Source: Leptidea sinapis
Taxonomy: Eukaryota > Arthropoda > Insecta > Lepidoptera > Pieridae
Assembly (NCBI RefSeq): GCF_905404315.1
Contig: NC_066311.1
Location: forward strand, 4,836,001-4,900,000
Direction: 5' to 3'
Length of the DNA: 64,000 nt
Shown: piece after piece, positions 12,701 through 24,700 of the stretch
Layout: the number at the start of each line of letters is the position of its first letter
Numbering within the stretch: the stretch's first letter is position 1
The notes under the pieces: model-generated
Database searches by the model: none
Seen by the model: only the letters and a program-made list of their open reading frames with translations
Told to the model about the DNA's origin: nothing
Program-made: the position numbers and the translations under genes

Positions 12701-15700
12701 TATCTGGCAAATTCAAATATTTGACAAGTTGCCATTGGTCAGCAAATTTGACGTAAAAGTACGTCTTTAAATGTCAAGTTCCTACCTATCGTTTTTTTTT
12801 TTTTGTAAAGAACTATGACGTCAAACTACATATTATATTATAGCAGCTAATACGCCAAAATGGCGGCAGCGTGTCGGTAAACGGCTTTACTTGGTTTCAA
12901 ATGAAATAATGAAATCAGGTGAAAATATCCATGTTGTAACATTGCCACTTAGATAATTTATACGACTAGATAGTCTCTTCCTGTTAGAAAACCGATAAAA
13001 ACAGGCCAGGAATATTAGTTTAGTGTGCGTGCCAAGCTACGTCTTACACTCGCGATTTGTATGACAATTTGTGTTAGTGTGCGTGAATTGCTCAAAATAG
13101 AGGTATTTCTAATTTCAACTTTTTTGATGTTTTCACAGCTGTCATATCTATCTATAGTCTAGATTCTAGACGTATCGCCTATCTAGACGTATAAATGATC
13201 TAAGAGATTTTAAGCATTGGCACTATCCCAATTCTTTTTTATATGAAACTAGCTGACCCAACAAATGTTGTATTGCCATCATAGTTAACAACTGTAGTTA
13301 ATCTACCAACTATAGGTAGCTAGTTACAAGTTAAGTTTTGTCTTTAATTCCTGAGGAAGTTAGAAAGATACACAGATTCTAATTAGTTATTCATTTTAAA
13401 CTAATCTTTCAATTTGATTTCTCAACGGAAAAACAAAATTGTTGTTTTTATTTAATTCCTTACATTTTCATATTTATTCAACTTTTAAACCTTCCCTGGG
13501 CTTCCACAAATAATTCAAGACCAAAATTAGCCAAATCGGTCCAGCCGTTCTCGAGTTTAAGCGAGACTTACAAACAGCAATTCATTTTTATTTTTATATA
13601 TATATATTAAGACTTTAATCCGTTAAAATATATAACTGTATACATTCTGTCGTTTCGAAAGCTACTGTTTTAAGTACTATGTTGGTTTTCATTTTTTAAA
13701 TTATTTCCATTTTGAATTGTGTTTCCTACTGTTTATTGTAACCCATATTTTTTTATTATTCTACATTCATTCGCGCTTCACTATAATGTCAATGTTATTG
13801 AAAGTGTTTTTCTCATTACCTGTTTACTTCATTCGTTTATCAGAACTAACTTTGTGTTCGTTTATCTTACTGTTTTTATGTTTTTCCGAATTTAATACTT
13901 TGAATGCATGCCTTCAATTTAATTTGATAACTTAATTTAATGTTTTCATCAAGTAAAGATACTCTAATATTGAACTTTATATTATTATATACTGCTACAC
14001 TTTGTTTTAATAAATATTTGAACTTCATAGATATTTAAATAAAACATATAGAAGGGATTAAAGCGCGTGTAATTGTATCTGTGTTTTTATATTAGATTTT
14101 TGCGTAAATGTTACATTTTTTTATTATTATTTTAGTTAAACCGACGTTTCAAGACCTTTCCAGATCTCGTTTTCAGGGGGACTGCAGATGAAATGGGTCA
14201 CGTCATTCATCTCAAAAATGTAATCACAAACACGCGTTTTAATCCTTTAAAAGTGTTTTATTTAAATGTGTAACACTCGCGTTACAATAAAGAAAATACT
14301 TGAGTCTCTTGCTTGAATAAAAAATATTTAATTTCATGATTGTTGTATCGTCAAAAGGAACGTAATATTGACACCTGTCAATCTAGTTTAGAATTGGTGT
14401 TCTTGTATTTTTTTATTATTCACACAACCAGTTTTCATTGGGAGGCGTCTTTTCACCGGATGCCGGCTTGATTATGGGTACCACAACGGCGCCTATTTCT
14501 GCCGTGAAGCAGTAATGTGTAAGCATTATTGTGTTTCGGTCTGAAGGGCGTCGTAGCTAGTGAATTACTGGGCAAATGAGACTTGCCATCTTATGTCTCA
14601 AGGTGACGAGCGCAGTTGTAGTGCCGCTCAGAATTTTTGGGATTTTCAATAATCCAGAGCGGCACTGCATTCTAACGTCCTGCTCGTCTCTTTCCTTATT
14701 TTCAGAAACAAACTGTCCTTTAACAAAATTAAATATGCGCTTTCAAAACAGGCGTTGACTGTCTCACACACACTCTAGTCTCCGTCAGACCGTAAAAATC
14801 AGCACTCTTTGAGGTTATAAATATTAGAGTAACACTGCTTCTTTAAGTTTGCATGGTCATTCCATTACTATCATTGTATTAGTAAACACCGAAACTTTAT
14901 TTATAATTAATTGTCAAAGGAATGCGTCGGTATTTTTCTAACTATGTTGTCTATGTGTGTTTTTCTATATGGCAACACCCGCCCGCTCGGCTATCGTGAA
15001 CGAAAGACCCGACTCAAGGTATTTAATTAATCCATCTGGCAACATTGGACAAGTAGTGGTTTTTGTTACGTGCCATACTAGATGTAGAGGTTTATGTCGT
15101 AGCCAAGGGGGTTTTGTGTGTTAGTGTGTATGAAATGCAACACGTTCTCCTCTCATTTATAATTAACTAGCGACACGCTATGACGGGCGCTTTGACTTTT
15201 TACCGGTCATGATAGCCTAAGATCCCACTGCCGAATTCTGCAGGTATTTGTTTTATTGATAAAACTAATGTTAAGGAAACATGGCCGCTATTACTTGTAA
15301 TTAATTTGAGTATAATTAATTATTGGATTTAAATTGCTATTTTAAAGGAAATTATGTAAAGAATTGAAAAAAAAATATGACTATCAGCGCTCATTCAATA
15401 TTAGGGTTGCCAGGTGTAAACAGGTATATTATTGTTGATTTACAGTCACCTGGTTTTTTTTAATACAAAATTGTTTTGTATTAACTGTTTACGATCATTA
15501 ATGGTTGCCAGTTAAAAAATGGCCGCAAGCAGAGTTTGTCATGATTTCAATAAACTATTCTCGCGCCAAGTAAAGTGCACTTAAAATTTGTTTTTATCAA
15601 AAAAACAAATACCCGCAGAATCAAACAGTGGGATCTTGTACTATGAGGTTTTTTGTAAAACTTATTAATTAAAATAAAAAATATTTTATTTTTATAGGCA

Positions 15701-18700
15701 GTATTATTATAATCGCTAGTTTTATAAGTTAAGTTCCGTCAATAATTCGTCAAAATTTCCATCGTAACGTGCCGCGGTGTTCTAAATTTAATTTTTCCAT
15801 TATTATTGTATCCGTGATTTCTTTGAAATATATTATTATGAGATGAGAATGTTATCTACAACTCCGGCTTAATTTGCACAGATTACGCACGCGTTAGAAT
15901 TAAAACTTATTTTTTGACCAGATCTGTACAGTTAGGAATATGTGCCAAAAATGTGCCATTACGGTCAACCACAGCACCGTCGACGCTCCTGTAATTCCTC
16001 TGGTGAAGCAAGAGCTCGTTTGTAACCTTGAAATACTTTGAATACACTGGTGATCGAAATTCGGCCTTATACGGCTTATGACATAAAATTAAAGGTTGCT
16101 TGCCACCATGAAATCGACGTTCAATGTCATTATATTTTATTCAAAATTTGTGCACGATGCAGTATTCGAGCTGGCCCCAACAGAGAAATAAAAATAAATC
16201 ACATGGCAATTGGCTTACTAAATAAACGCACACACTGTGACTTTAGGGCGATTTTCCTGTCGCGCAGATGAAATTCTGCGTGACAGGAAAACCGCCCTTA
16301 GCTAACGTATCATCAATTAACTATACGGAAAGTATCGTAGATATACACAGCTTGCAAATGGAACGTACAAGTTACAAACTCACAATGTTCGGAACACTTT
16401 GTAAAGCACATATTTAACTCTAGTACCAATTCGTTAATATTATAAGGCCTATCGTAGACGACAGACACACTTTTTAGTCGGTCATAATTAAACCGATAGA
16501 ATTATATTATGCAGTAACGCATACGACGCGCAAAATGTCTGACACACAAAATATATGTAGATCTGACAGACCGTGCCGCACCGCGCCGTACAAAAAGTGC
16601 GCCAAAAAAATGTAACGTTAGAGTTAACACGCGCTAACTCAGACGACGCACACTTTGTATCATAGCGCTAGAACATCGATGTATCGATGTTGATTCAAGA
16701 AACAGAAAATAGACCAGCACTGTATAATACATCTTTGGCAAGTATCATGGCAGAAATTTAAAATGAAAATTGTGGGATGAATTGTGCAAATTTATTTGGA
16801 TATAGTTTTAGAACTGAATGTTAATATGAAACAGTCCCTTAAATAATCTTTCTGAAAGAATAGGATGAACCTAAAACTCTCTATTCTTCTTCTTTTTTAT
16901 ATCTGAAGTACGAAATAATAGACCGCAGTAGACAGTTCTGCTAAATGACCGAAAGTGTACGTCGTGTGCGTTGAGTCTGTGAAATATCTGCCATAGACAT
17001 TTTGCGCGCAATGTGTGCCTTGCCATCTGCGACAGGCCTTAAACAGTTCTCAAGCATAGCTGGATTATACTGGAGTATATAGGGGTTACGTAATTGTCAA
17101 CATACGTCATGTATATATTATATACTTTGCACATAGTAATAATTATTATTAAGTTGTTACGAGTATTGGTAAATTATAGTTACTATTCATGCGCGATAAC
17201 TTGAATACATCTCTTATGTGATGTCACTATACTCAGGTGTCAACTTATAGCGCACGTTTAGTATCTACTAATAAAGTATATATTACTAAGTTTATGTTAA
17301 TGAGACTATTGCTTTTAGATTAGTTATAATAAGGCAGCATGTTTGCTTTTTGATAATAGATAGTAGCATACGTTAGTAAGCAGTAGACAATGTCAATGAC
17401 CGATATTCTCTGTGCTTTGTCACCGCATTTTTGCATGTAACTTGATGTAATCACGCTTAATTGTATAAAATTTATTTGCTGTGGCTGTCAACCCATCCTA
17501 AAATCAAACTTAGATAATTTATACGCCTAGATATTGTCTCTTGCTGTTATACAACCGATAAAAGCAGGCCAGGATTATTAGTTTAGTGTGCGTTACGTCT
17601 TACACTCACGATTTGTATGACACTTTATGTTTGTGTGAGTGAATTGCTCAAAATAGTGTTAATTCTAAAGTCAATTTTTTTCGACGTTTTCACAGCTGTC
17701 ACAGTCTATCTAGACGTATAAATGATCGAAGGTATCAAATAATAAAACAATATTCAAATATGGTTCAGTGCATTAAAAACATATAGAATAATGATACACA
17801 AAATAATGATAAATTCTAACAAATAGTCCCTTATAATCTGAACTCATATAAGTATTCGACTACAAATTTCTTAGTTAACTTATACTTAAGTCATTAATAG
17901 TGTTGATGCTGGTGTAATCATCATATAACCTTCACAATATCTTTCATGCAATTAATGTCTGTTATCTTTAGCAATGATCTGTTATATGATACTTTATGTC
18001 GATATAGCATAATGTACGAACCAGTCGTCTGAAGGCAAAGCCTAATTGGCTTCGAAGAAGGTGCGTGTCATAAATTATGCACGGCAATACTTCAAACCGG
18101 CCTAAATTCTAGCGCTCTACAAAGCACAGCTCGGGCCCCAGTGCTCGGTGAACAGCTGGATCACTTGGCATTGCCTAGAGGCGTCGCTTCATTGTGTGTC
18201 TTCACCTGATCCCTGTCCCCACCATCTGGATGTGTGGCATTCCACCACAGTGCATTTTTCAAGGAAGTTTCTTCCACGCACAGCTGTGGAATGAGCTTCC
18301 TTGTGCGGTGTTTCCAGGATGATTTGACATGGGTTCCGTCAAAAAAAGCGAGTACACCTTTCTTAATGGCCAGTAACAGTCCTGTAATTCCTCTGGTATT
18401 GCAAGAGAATTTGGGCGAACAACTGTGTCGGTGTGATATTAAATTTAAATGGATCTACGTTGATGTTCCATCGTGATTGACATTTGACAGTTATGGATTA
18501 TTTATTTAGAGCAATGGCTATGAGGCCATTTGCTCAAACCAACACAAATGACCAAAGACGAATATTCAAAACCATCCTATAAATTAATATAATTTTAGAT
18601 TTTCGGACAAACAAGAATTCGTAATGCTGACTGCTTTATCTGTCAATTTTGCTTATAAATTATCGTAAACAAAAAATCATTTCAGCGAAACATATAGGAA

Positions 18701-21700
18701 CATATTTTGTGCTCCGTGAGCACAAAATATGTTCCTTTATTTACTAAATATTTTAATTTTATCGTCCTTTATATCTAACGGTCTTCATGTATTTAAGTTT
18801 GTAATATTATGTAGACGTACTAAATTATATCTATAACATCCGAAAATGTAAGCCTTCCTCCCTATAACCCGGTAGAGTGGTTCCGCGTTATACCAAATCG
18901 TGTTATACGGATTCTCGTATAACTAGTTTTCTTGTTTGCCTAGTTTTACTATTTTATTAATGTTTTTAATACAAAATTTAATTTTGAAATAACAATTGAC
19001 ACACGTGTAAAAAGTACGCGAACCAAATTTTGAACTATACACATCATTATAATTTTTACAGTACAGAAATATGTATGTGGGGAATACCCGCGTTAAACGC
19101 CCGTGTTAGGTGATTGATATCGCGTAAGATGAAAACGCGTTATATGCATACCGCGTTACAGAGGGTATTACTGTATTTATAATTCAGAAGTATTTTAGTA
19201 ATATGCTGATCCTACTTGCATATACAAAGAGTAAAATATTTGTATACAAATAGTATACTTATTAAATTATTGATTAATTATTTACAATCAAGTAATGAGT
19301 TCAGATTTACTGGGGGCACGTAATTGAACATCCGAATAGTTTTTGTATTTTAATATTCTCAGAATAAATTCTCGATGCGTGCACGAGCTTGGAACGAGCC
19401 GACGCTCGAAGGTGAAGAGGTGTCCCCAAGGGAGTTACCGCGGGTGGCGGTTAGGCTTGCAAGGACGGAGTTACCAAGGAATTTAAATGATAAGGTAAAA
19501 CAATACACTTGTTCTATAATTATTTCCAAAATTAATAGTTTCAGGACCTTATTTTGTTACTACCAATACTATTAACAGAGAAGAGCTTAATTAATGTTTT
19601 AAGGTCGGCAACACATATCTAAAACATCTGTTCGCCAAAAAAATCTTCAAACGCAACATTACGAGGAATTGTGGTCCAAAAAATAGAGCATGAAAATCAT
19701 TGACGTACAAAAACGACTGGACTTCCAATCGCCTTTTAAAAGGTCGTCAAAAATGTTCAGACAAACGCTCAGGCGACGTTGAATAAATGTACCTATATAT
19801 TTACTTATACATACAGAGCATTAAAACATTCATTCAAATAAGCACCTTATTTCGTAACAGTAATGTTCAAAAGTCTATTGTAAACGAAGGCGTGCAAGTC
19901 TCTCGACAATTCTGCCAATGTGCTTTGAGTTCGCTGGAAATCACATCCTTAGATACCACCCCATTGACCCAAGCCTGATAGCACTCCTGCTTTCGGCGAG
20001 AGGCCATTTTGCAGGAGCGGTCGAACCATGGTTGGGACCTGCCACCGATAGGCACAGAGGAGGATGGAATGAAGAGTTCCATACCTTGCAGTACCACATC
20101 AGCAACAGCGTCAGCAGCGGCATCTGGATCTCCCAGCGAAAAACAGATCTGCCTCCACGGGTAGGATGCAAAAAAGCACCGCATCTCGTCCCACTCTGCT
20201 GACCTATAGTGCCACACGCGGCGACAGCCTAAGAAGCGGGGCCGTGTTAGGCGCGTGACCGGCATGGTGCTTCCGATCAGGCAGTGGTCCGACGATCCCA
20301 GAGGAGGGTCAACGGAAACTAGGTAGCCGTCCGGATGTGAGGTCAACAGAAGGTCCAACAGTGATGGTGTATGATCTTGCACATCTGGGATTCGCGTTGG
20401 CACAATAACCAGTTGCGTCAGACCATATGGTAAGGCGAAGTCGTGAACAGATCTCCCTGCATGATCGGTGATACGTGAGCCTAGCCATTCGGCGTGGTGG
20501 GCGTTGAAATCGCCAAGAAACACGATCTCTGCAGTGGGGATCTGCTCCAACACGGAATCTGTAGCCATTTGGATGTGTTCGAGGAGCCGGTCAGTCTCTG
20601 CGTTACCGCTATGGGACCTATACAGGCATGCGTAGATTCGCGGATGGTCATCGCAGTCTACACGCAGCCAGATGATGGATAGGTCCTGTCCTTCAAGAAA
20701 ACTCAGGCGTCGAGAACAGACATCCTCCCTGACGTAAACGCACACGCCAGCCCGTGGTATAAAGGAGTGTTCCAAATTATACCCCGGGTATGAAAGGTAA
20801 GATGAATCAGCCAGGGAGGATATCTGTGTCTCGGTTAAAAAGAGCAGGGCCGGCTTCGCCGTCTCCAGGTGAAAGTGGACGGCATTTAAATTTGAGCGAA
20901 GCCCCCTGATGTTGCAAAAGTCAACAGCGAGTGTGGAGGAGGGTGGTTTGAGCCTCCTGCTCTGTTTCCCCCCAGTCAGCGCAGATTTGCCCCCTCCAGA
21001 ATACGCGGGGCAGCCTGGGCAACTACTACAACACTATTAGGTACAGGCCCTAATTGTGGACGCCCAGGGACGGATTCTCCAGGGCTGCATAGCCTGGTAC
21101 CGTCCTGGAGTAGTCTATTTTTAGTCCGTGCTGCCATTTGTATTTGGGAGGGGTGGTGTAGGCCTCCGGATACCCCACTCACCGGACGAAACACAGCGGC
21201 ATAGCCGCTATTTCACGCCGGTTTCGAGTGGGGGAGTGGTATTTCTCCGGGCGTGCCGGCACAATTCGGTTGTGTCCGTGATGACTCAACATGGCACTAC
21301 CACTGCTAAATAATTCCATTGCGTGGCGTTGTATTCATAGCGCGGTCGAAACACAACTGAACGAAAACTCTGCCTGATACGCGTAGGCAAAGTTTTGTTT
21401 CAGAAAATTTTTGAGTGTCTAGTTATTAATTGTACGTCAATGATGAAAATTTACAATTAGTATCCGCAGTTAGTTTTGATTGACATAGTTTTTTTCTTAT
21501 TAATTTATCTGCTCCTTCCAGGGTGAACCTTACGGCTTGGCGCCCTTCGAAGAGTTGCTAGAAGCCCTAATTAGAGACCTTAACCTTGCTCTGAACATGA
21601 GTACTGCGCTGGCATTGGCAGAGTTTATTGAAGACGAAGTAATTGCGCCGCCCATGCCGTTAGAAGTAAGTTTATATCTTCTTCACTACGTAATAATTAT

Positions 21701-24700
21701 ACGAACCGCATTTAAAGTCGCAAAATATGAACATTAGTTACAGAAAGTACCTTCAGCAAGAAATAATGATGGTGCATTATCAATATTTGTATTTCAGAAA
21801 AAAGTCCATTTAAAATATTATATTGGCATGCCTCTTAACGTAATGTGTTTCCCATGCGCATATAGAATTAAAAAACGAACCAGCTTAACAAAATATGCCG
21901 TACATGCCTGCTTATGTATAGAACATAAAATAATACATAATTATTATTTATTTATTATTACAAGGAAACATAACAAACACATCACAAGAACTGAAAAATA
22001 TAGGAAAGAGATACAAAATATAAATGTAGATGCGTCCTAACACATGTTTCACAAATACAATTAACACTCATCCACACACATTCACCCAACACTCAACAGA
22101 TTGAACACGTTCAAAGACATATATCCTGTCCATAATAGCTATTGTTATTTAATATAAATTAGGCAAACCTTAACTGACTTAGTATAGCTCAGTCTTTCTT
22201 AAAGTGGGCGATAACGCCCCCTCGTGGGAGTTAGAAACCTAGAGATCATTTATTACACGTTCAAACTGTCAGTAAAGGACTTCGTACTAGGTACCAGGAA
22301 CTGGGCACACACTAACTGACTAAAACATATTACCTATAACACTCGTTGTTGTATTGCTTGTTATAATGGCGCTGAATATTCTCCACGAATGCTCAGGCAC
22401 TGAATGAATCACGTGCGCCTCTATAAATACCCCTAAGTATTATTCTCCAATGATGTTAAACAATGTAGTGAATAACAAACAATCAACAATTAAAGAGGTA
22501 CTACCAATAATAAATAAAATATTATTTTAGTAAATTTCCGTAAAATACTAATAATAATTGTTATTATTATTAATTTTAGGCATTGATAGAAAACCTGAAG
22601 CTACATTTAATAGAAGATAGACCAACGCGGTCCATATCGGCGCCTCCCCCTCAACCGTTAGACCTAGATCTTTCCACGCTGCGACTCACAAGGGACTCCA
22701 AGGGTATCGTACATTTGGGACCACCACCGGTTGTCTCCACCGATGTTATAGACAAAGCTGTGGATAAACATGAACTAGATGAAGCTAGGGAGGAAGCGGA
22801 TAGACTTAAACGAGAGAATGAAGAGTTGAGGAAGAGACTGACAACACTTTCTATAGTTGCTGAGGAGAATAGAGAGCTTAGGGCGTGAGTATTACTACAT
22901 TTATGTTTATTTTCTGCGATGATTTTGGGTACATTTACCCTGAAGAAAGTGGGATTATTAAATACAACCTAATTAAAACTTTTGAACCGCTTTCCTGACA
23001 ATTGTGAACTTCTCAGTAACTACTAAAAGATACGAAAGTGTCTTGAAGTGTACTTTGGCTACATATTGTTTTAATATAGTACATTTTGGCTTGGATCTTG
23101 AGCAATCAGTGAAACTTGCGCATTCGCATGCATGTTTTTTACCTTATGCCAGTCAACGCTGGGTGGAATCTGCCCCTTACTCCACATTTGAGACCTTATT
23201 TTTGGATTTTTTTAAATAATAATATGATCAAGTCATGACAGTATCCTTTAAACTTAAATATGGGTGTGTTATGTGCGTGTATTTTTGGTTGCATATTCAA
23301 TGAGGTAGCTTAAAAAAAATGAATATTTCAGCATGGCGGAAGAAACGTGCTCGTTGCGTGAGTGCGTGCTTGCGGCGCAGCGGGAGGCGGCCGCACTGCT
23401 CGCAGACAAGCGCCACCTGCTGGACACCATACGACACATGCAGGTGAGTGTGTCGGTAGAGCGGTTATGGACGCGATACAAAAATTATCATTATTTTTGA
23501 CTAAAAAACATCATTCCGTACTCTCTACTTACGGTACTGTTTAACGGTAATAAACACGTGATCTGTGAGTACGTCTCCGTAAAAGATATTCGTTTACTCT
23601 GTTTAACTACTAAACGAATACATCAACCAATAGCGTGTATTTTTTCTCAATCTCCCTTTGTCTCACGCTCTCTCTCTCCCACTCGCTCTCTCCCTTGTTC
23701 CATAGCTAAGCGCGTCACGCTACGTTCGCCCTTCCTCACTCTCTCTCAAGCGGTCTCTCCCTCTTCTTGGACAAAAACGTCCCACATTTTCGTGTTACTA
23801 ATATTGCGTTTCATCCGTAAAAATTTCACCCTCATGCGCGCAACGTGTACTTGAAATTGGTACAGTTGTTTTTAAGGAATGGAATAATTATGATGAAAGA
23901 CCAAAATACATACAGCCAAGTCTTAAATAACAATATTTTTTATTGCTTATTTTTGCACATATATTAAAAGGCATTTATATCTCTCAAAATTGATTCCTTT
24001 AGATCTTTTTTATTTGATGTCATTTATAATACTACTAACCCTTAGGAAACAAATGGCGCTCTGAGAGAGAAGAAGCGGTGGAAGAAACTCTCGCGGCATT
24101 ATTTTGTGCGCTATTTTAATAAAATATTCAAATAGACAATGTAATATGTAGGTTTAAATGGTATAAGATAGCTATGTAGTGAAGGGCCTCTGTCTGGACT
24201 ATGAAGATTGGCATTTCGATACTGATGTAAGTATAGAATAGAAAAATGTTTGTTTACCATAGAGAGTGACAATAACATATTGGAACAAACAACACTTGGT
24301 AAACGTCATGAAGCTATATCAGTGTAAAGGGCATGGGGGGAAGAAATTTGACCGATCCGAATTCGATCCATTTGACCGCGTGCAACGTAGAGCAGCTCGA
24401 ATTGTGGGGTGCCCAGTGCTCTGTGAACGGCTGGATCACTTGGCGTTGCGTAGAGACGTCGCTTCATTGTGTGTCTTCTACCGCATTTATCACGGGGAGT
24501 GTTCCGAAGAGCTGTTTAACCTGATTCCTGCCGTCGAATTCCACCTTCGCACGACACGCAACAAGTTAGGATATCATCCCCACCATCTGGATGTGTGGCG
24601 GTCCTCCACAGTGCGGTTTTCAAGGAGCTTTCTTCCACGTACTACGAAGCTGTGGAATGAGCTTCCTTGTGCGGTGTTTCAGGGACGATACGACATGGGT

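Larger units (their letters stand above)
12064..19362 (+). other. BLTP3 intron 10 (7.3 kb)
   Basis: Between ...PWDEFQ and NKFSMRA. It contains two MITEs (12950-13206, 17506-17738), a SINE-like repeat (13250-13610), an A-tailed element (14438-14706), LINE scraps (15980-16018, 18030-18420), two hairpins (16243-16298, 18696-18736) and a roughly 600-bp DNA-transposon-like segment (16443-17041). The remainder, notably 12064-12950, 14710-15980 and 17740-18030, is AT-rich with no recognised feature. No extra exon in compatible phase was found. Confidence 0.6.

Noticed and set aside
18696..18736. Pre-miRNA candidate
   Set aside because: Stem of 19 bp with a 3-nt loop is too short and tight for a canonical precursor; reported only as a hairpin.
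18880..19165. Element with CGCGTTATA motifs at both sides (CCGCGTTATACC, ACGCGTTATATGC)
   Set aside because: The motifs recur and look transposon-like, but I could not align two convincing ends.
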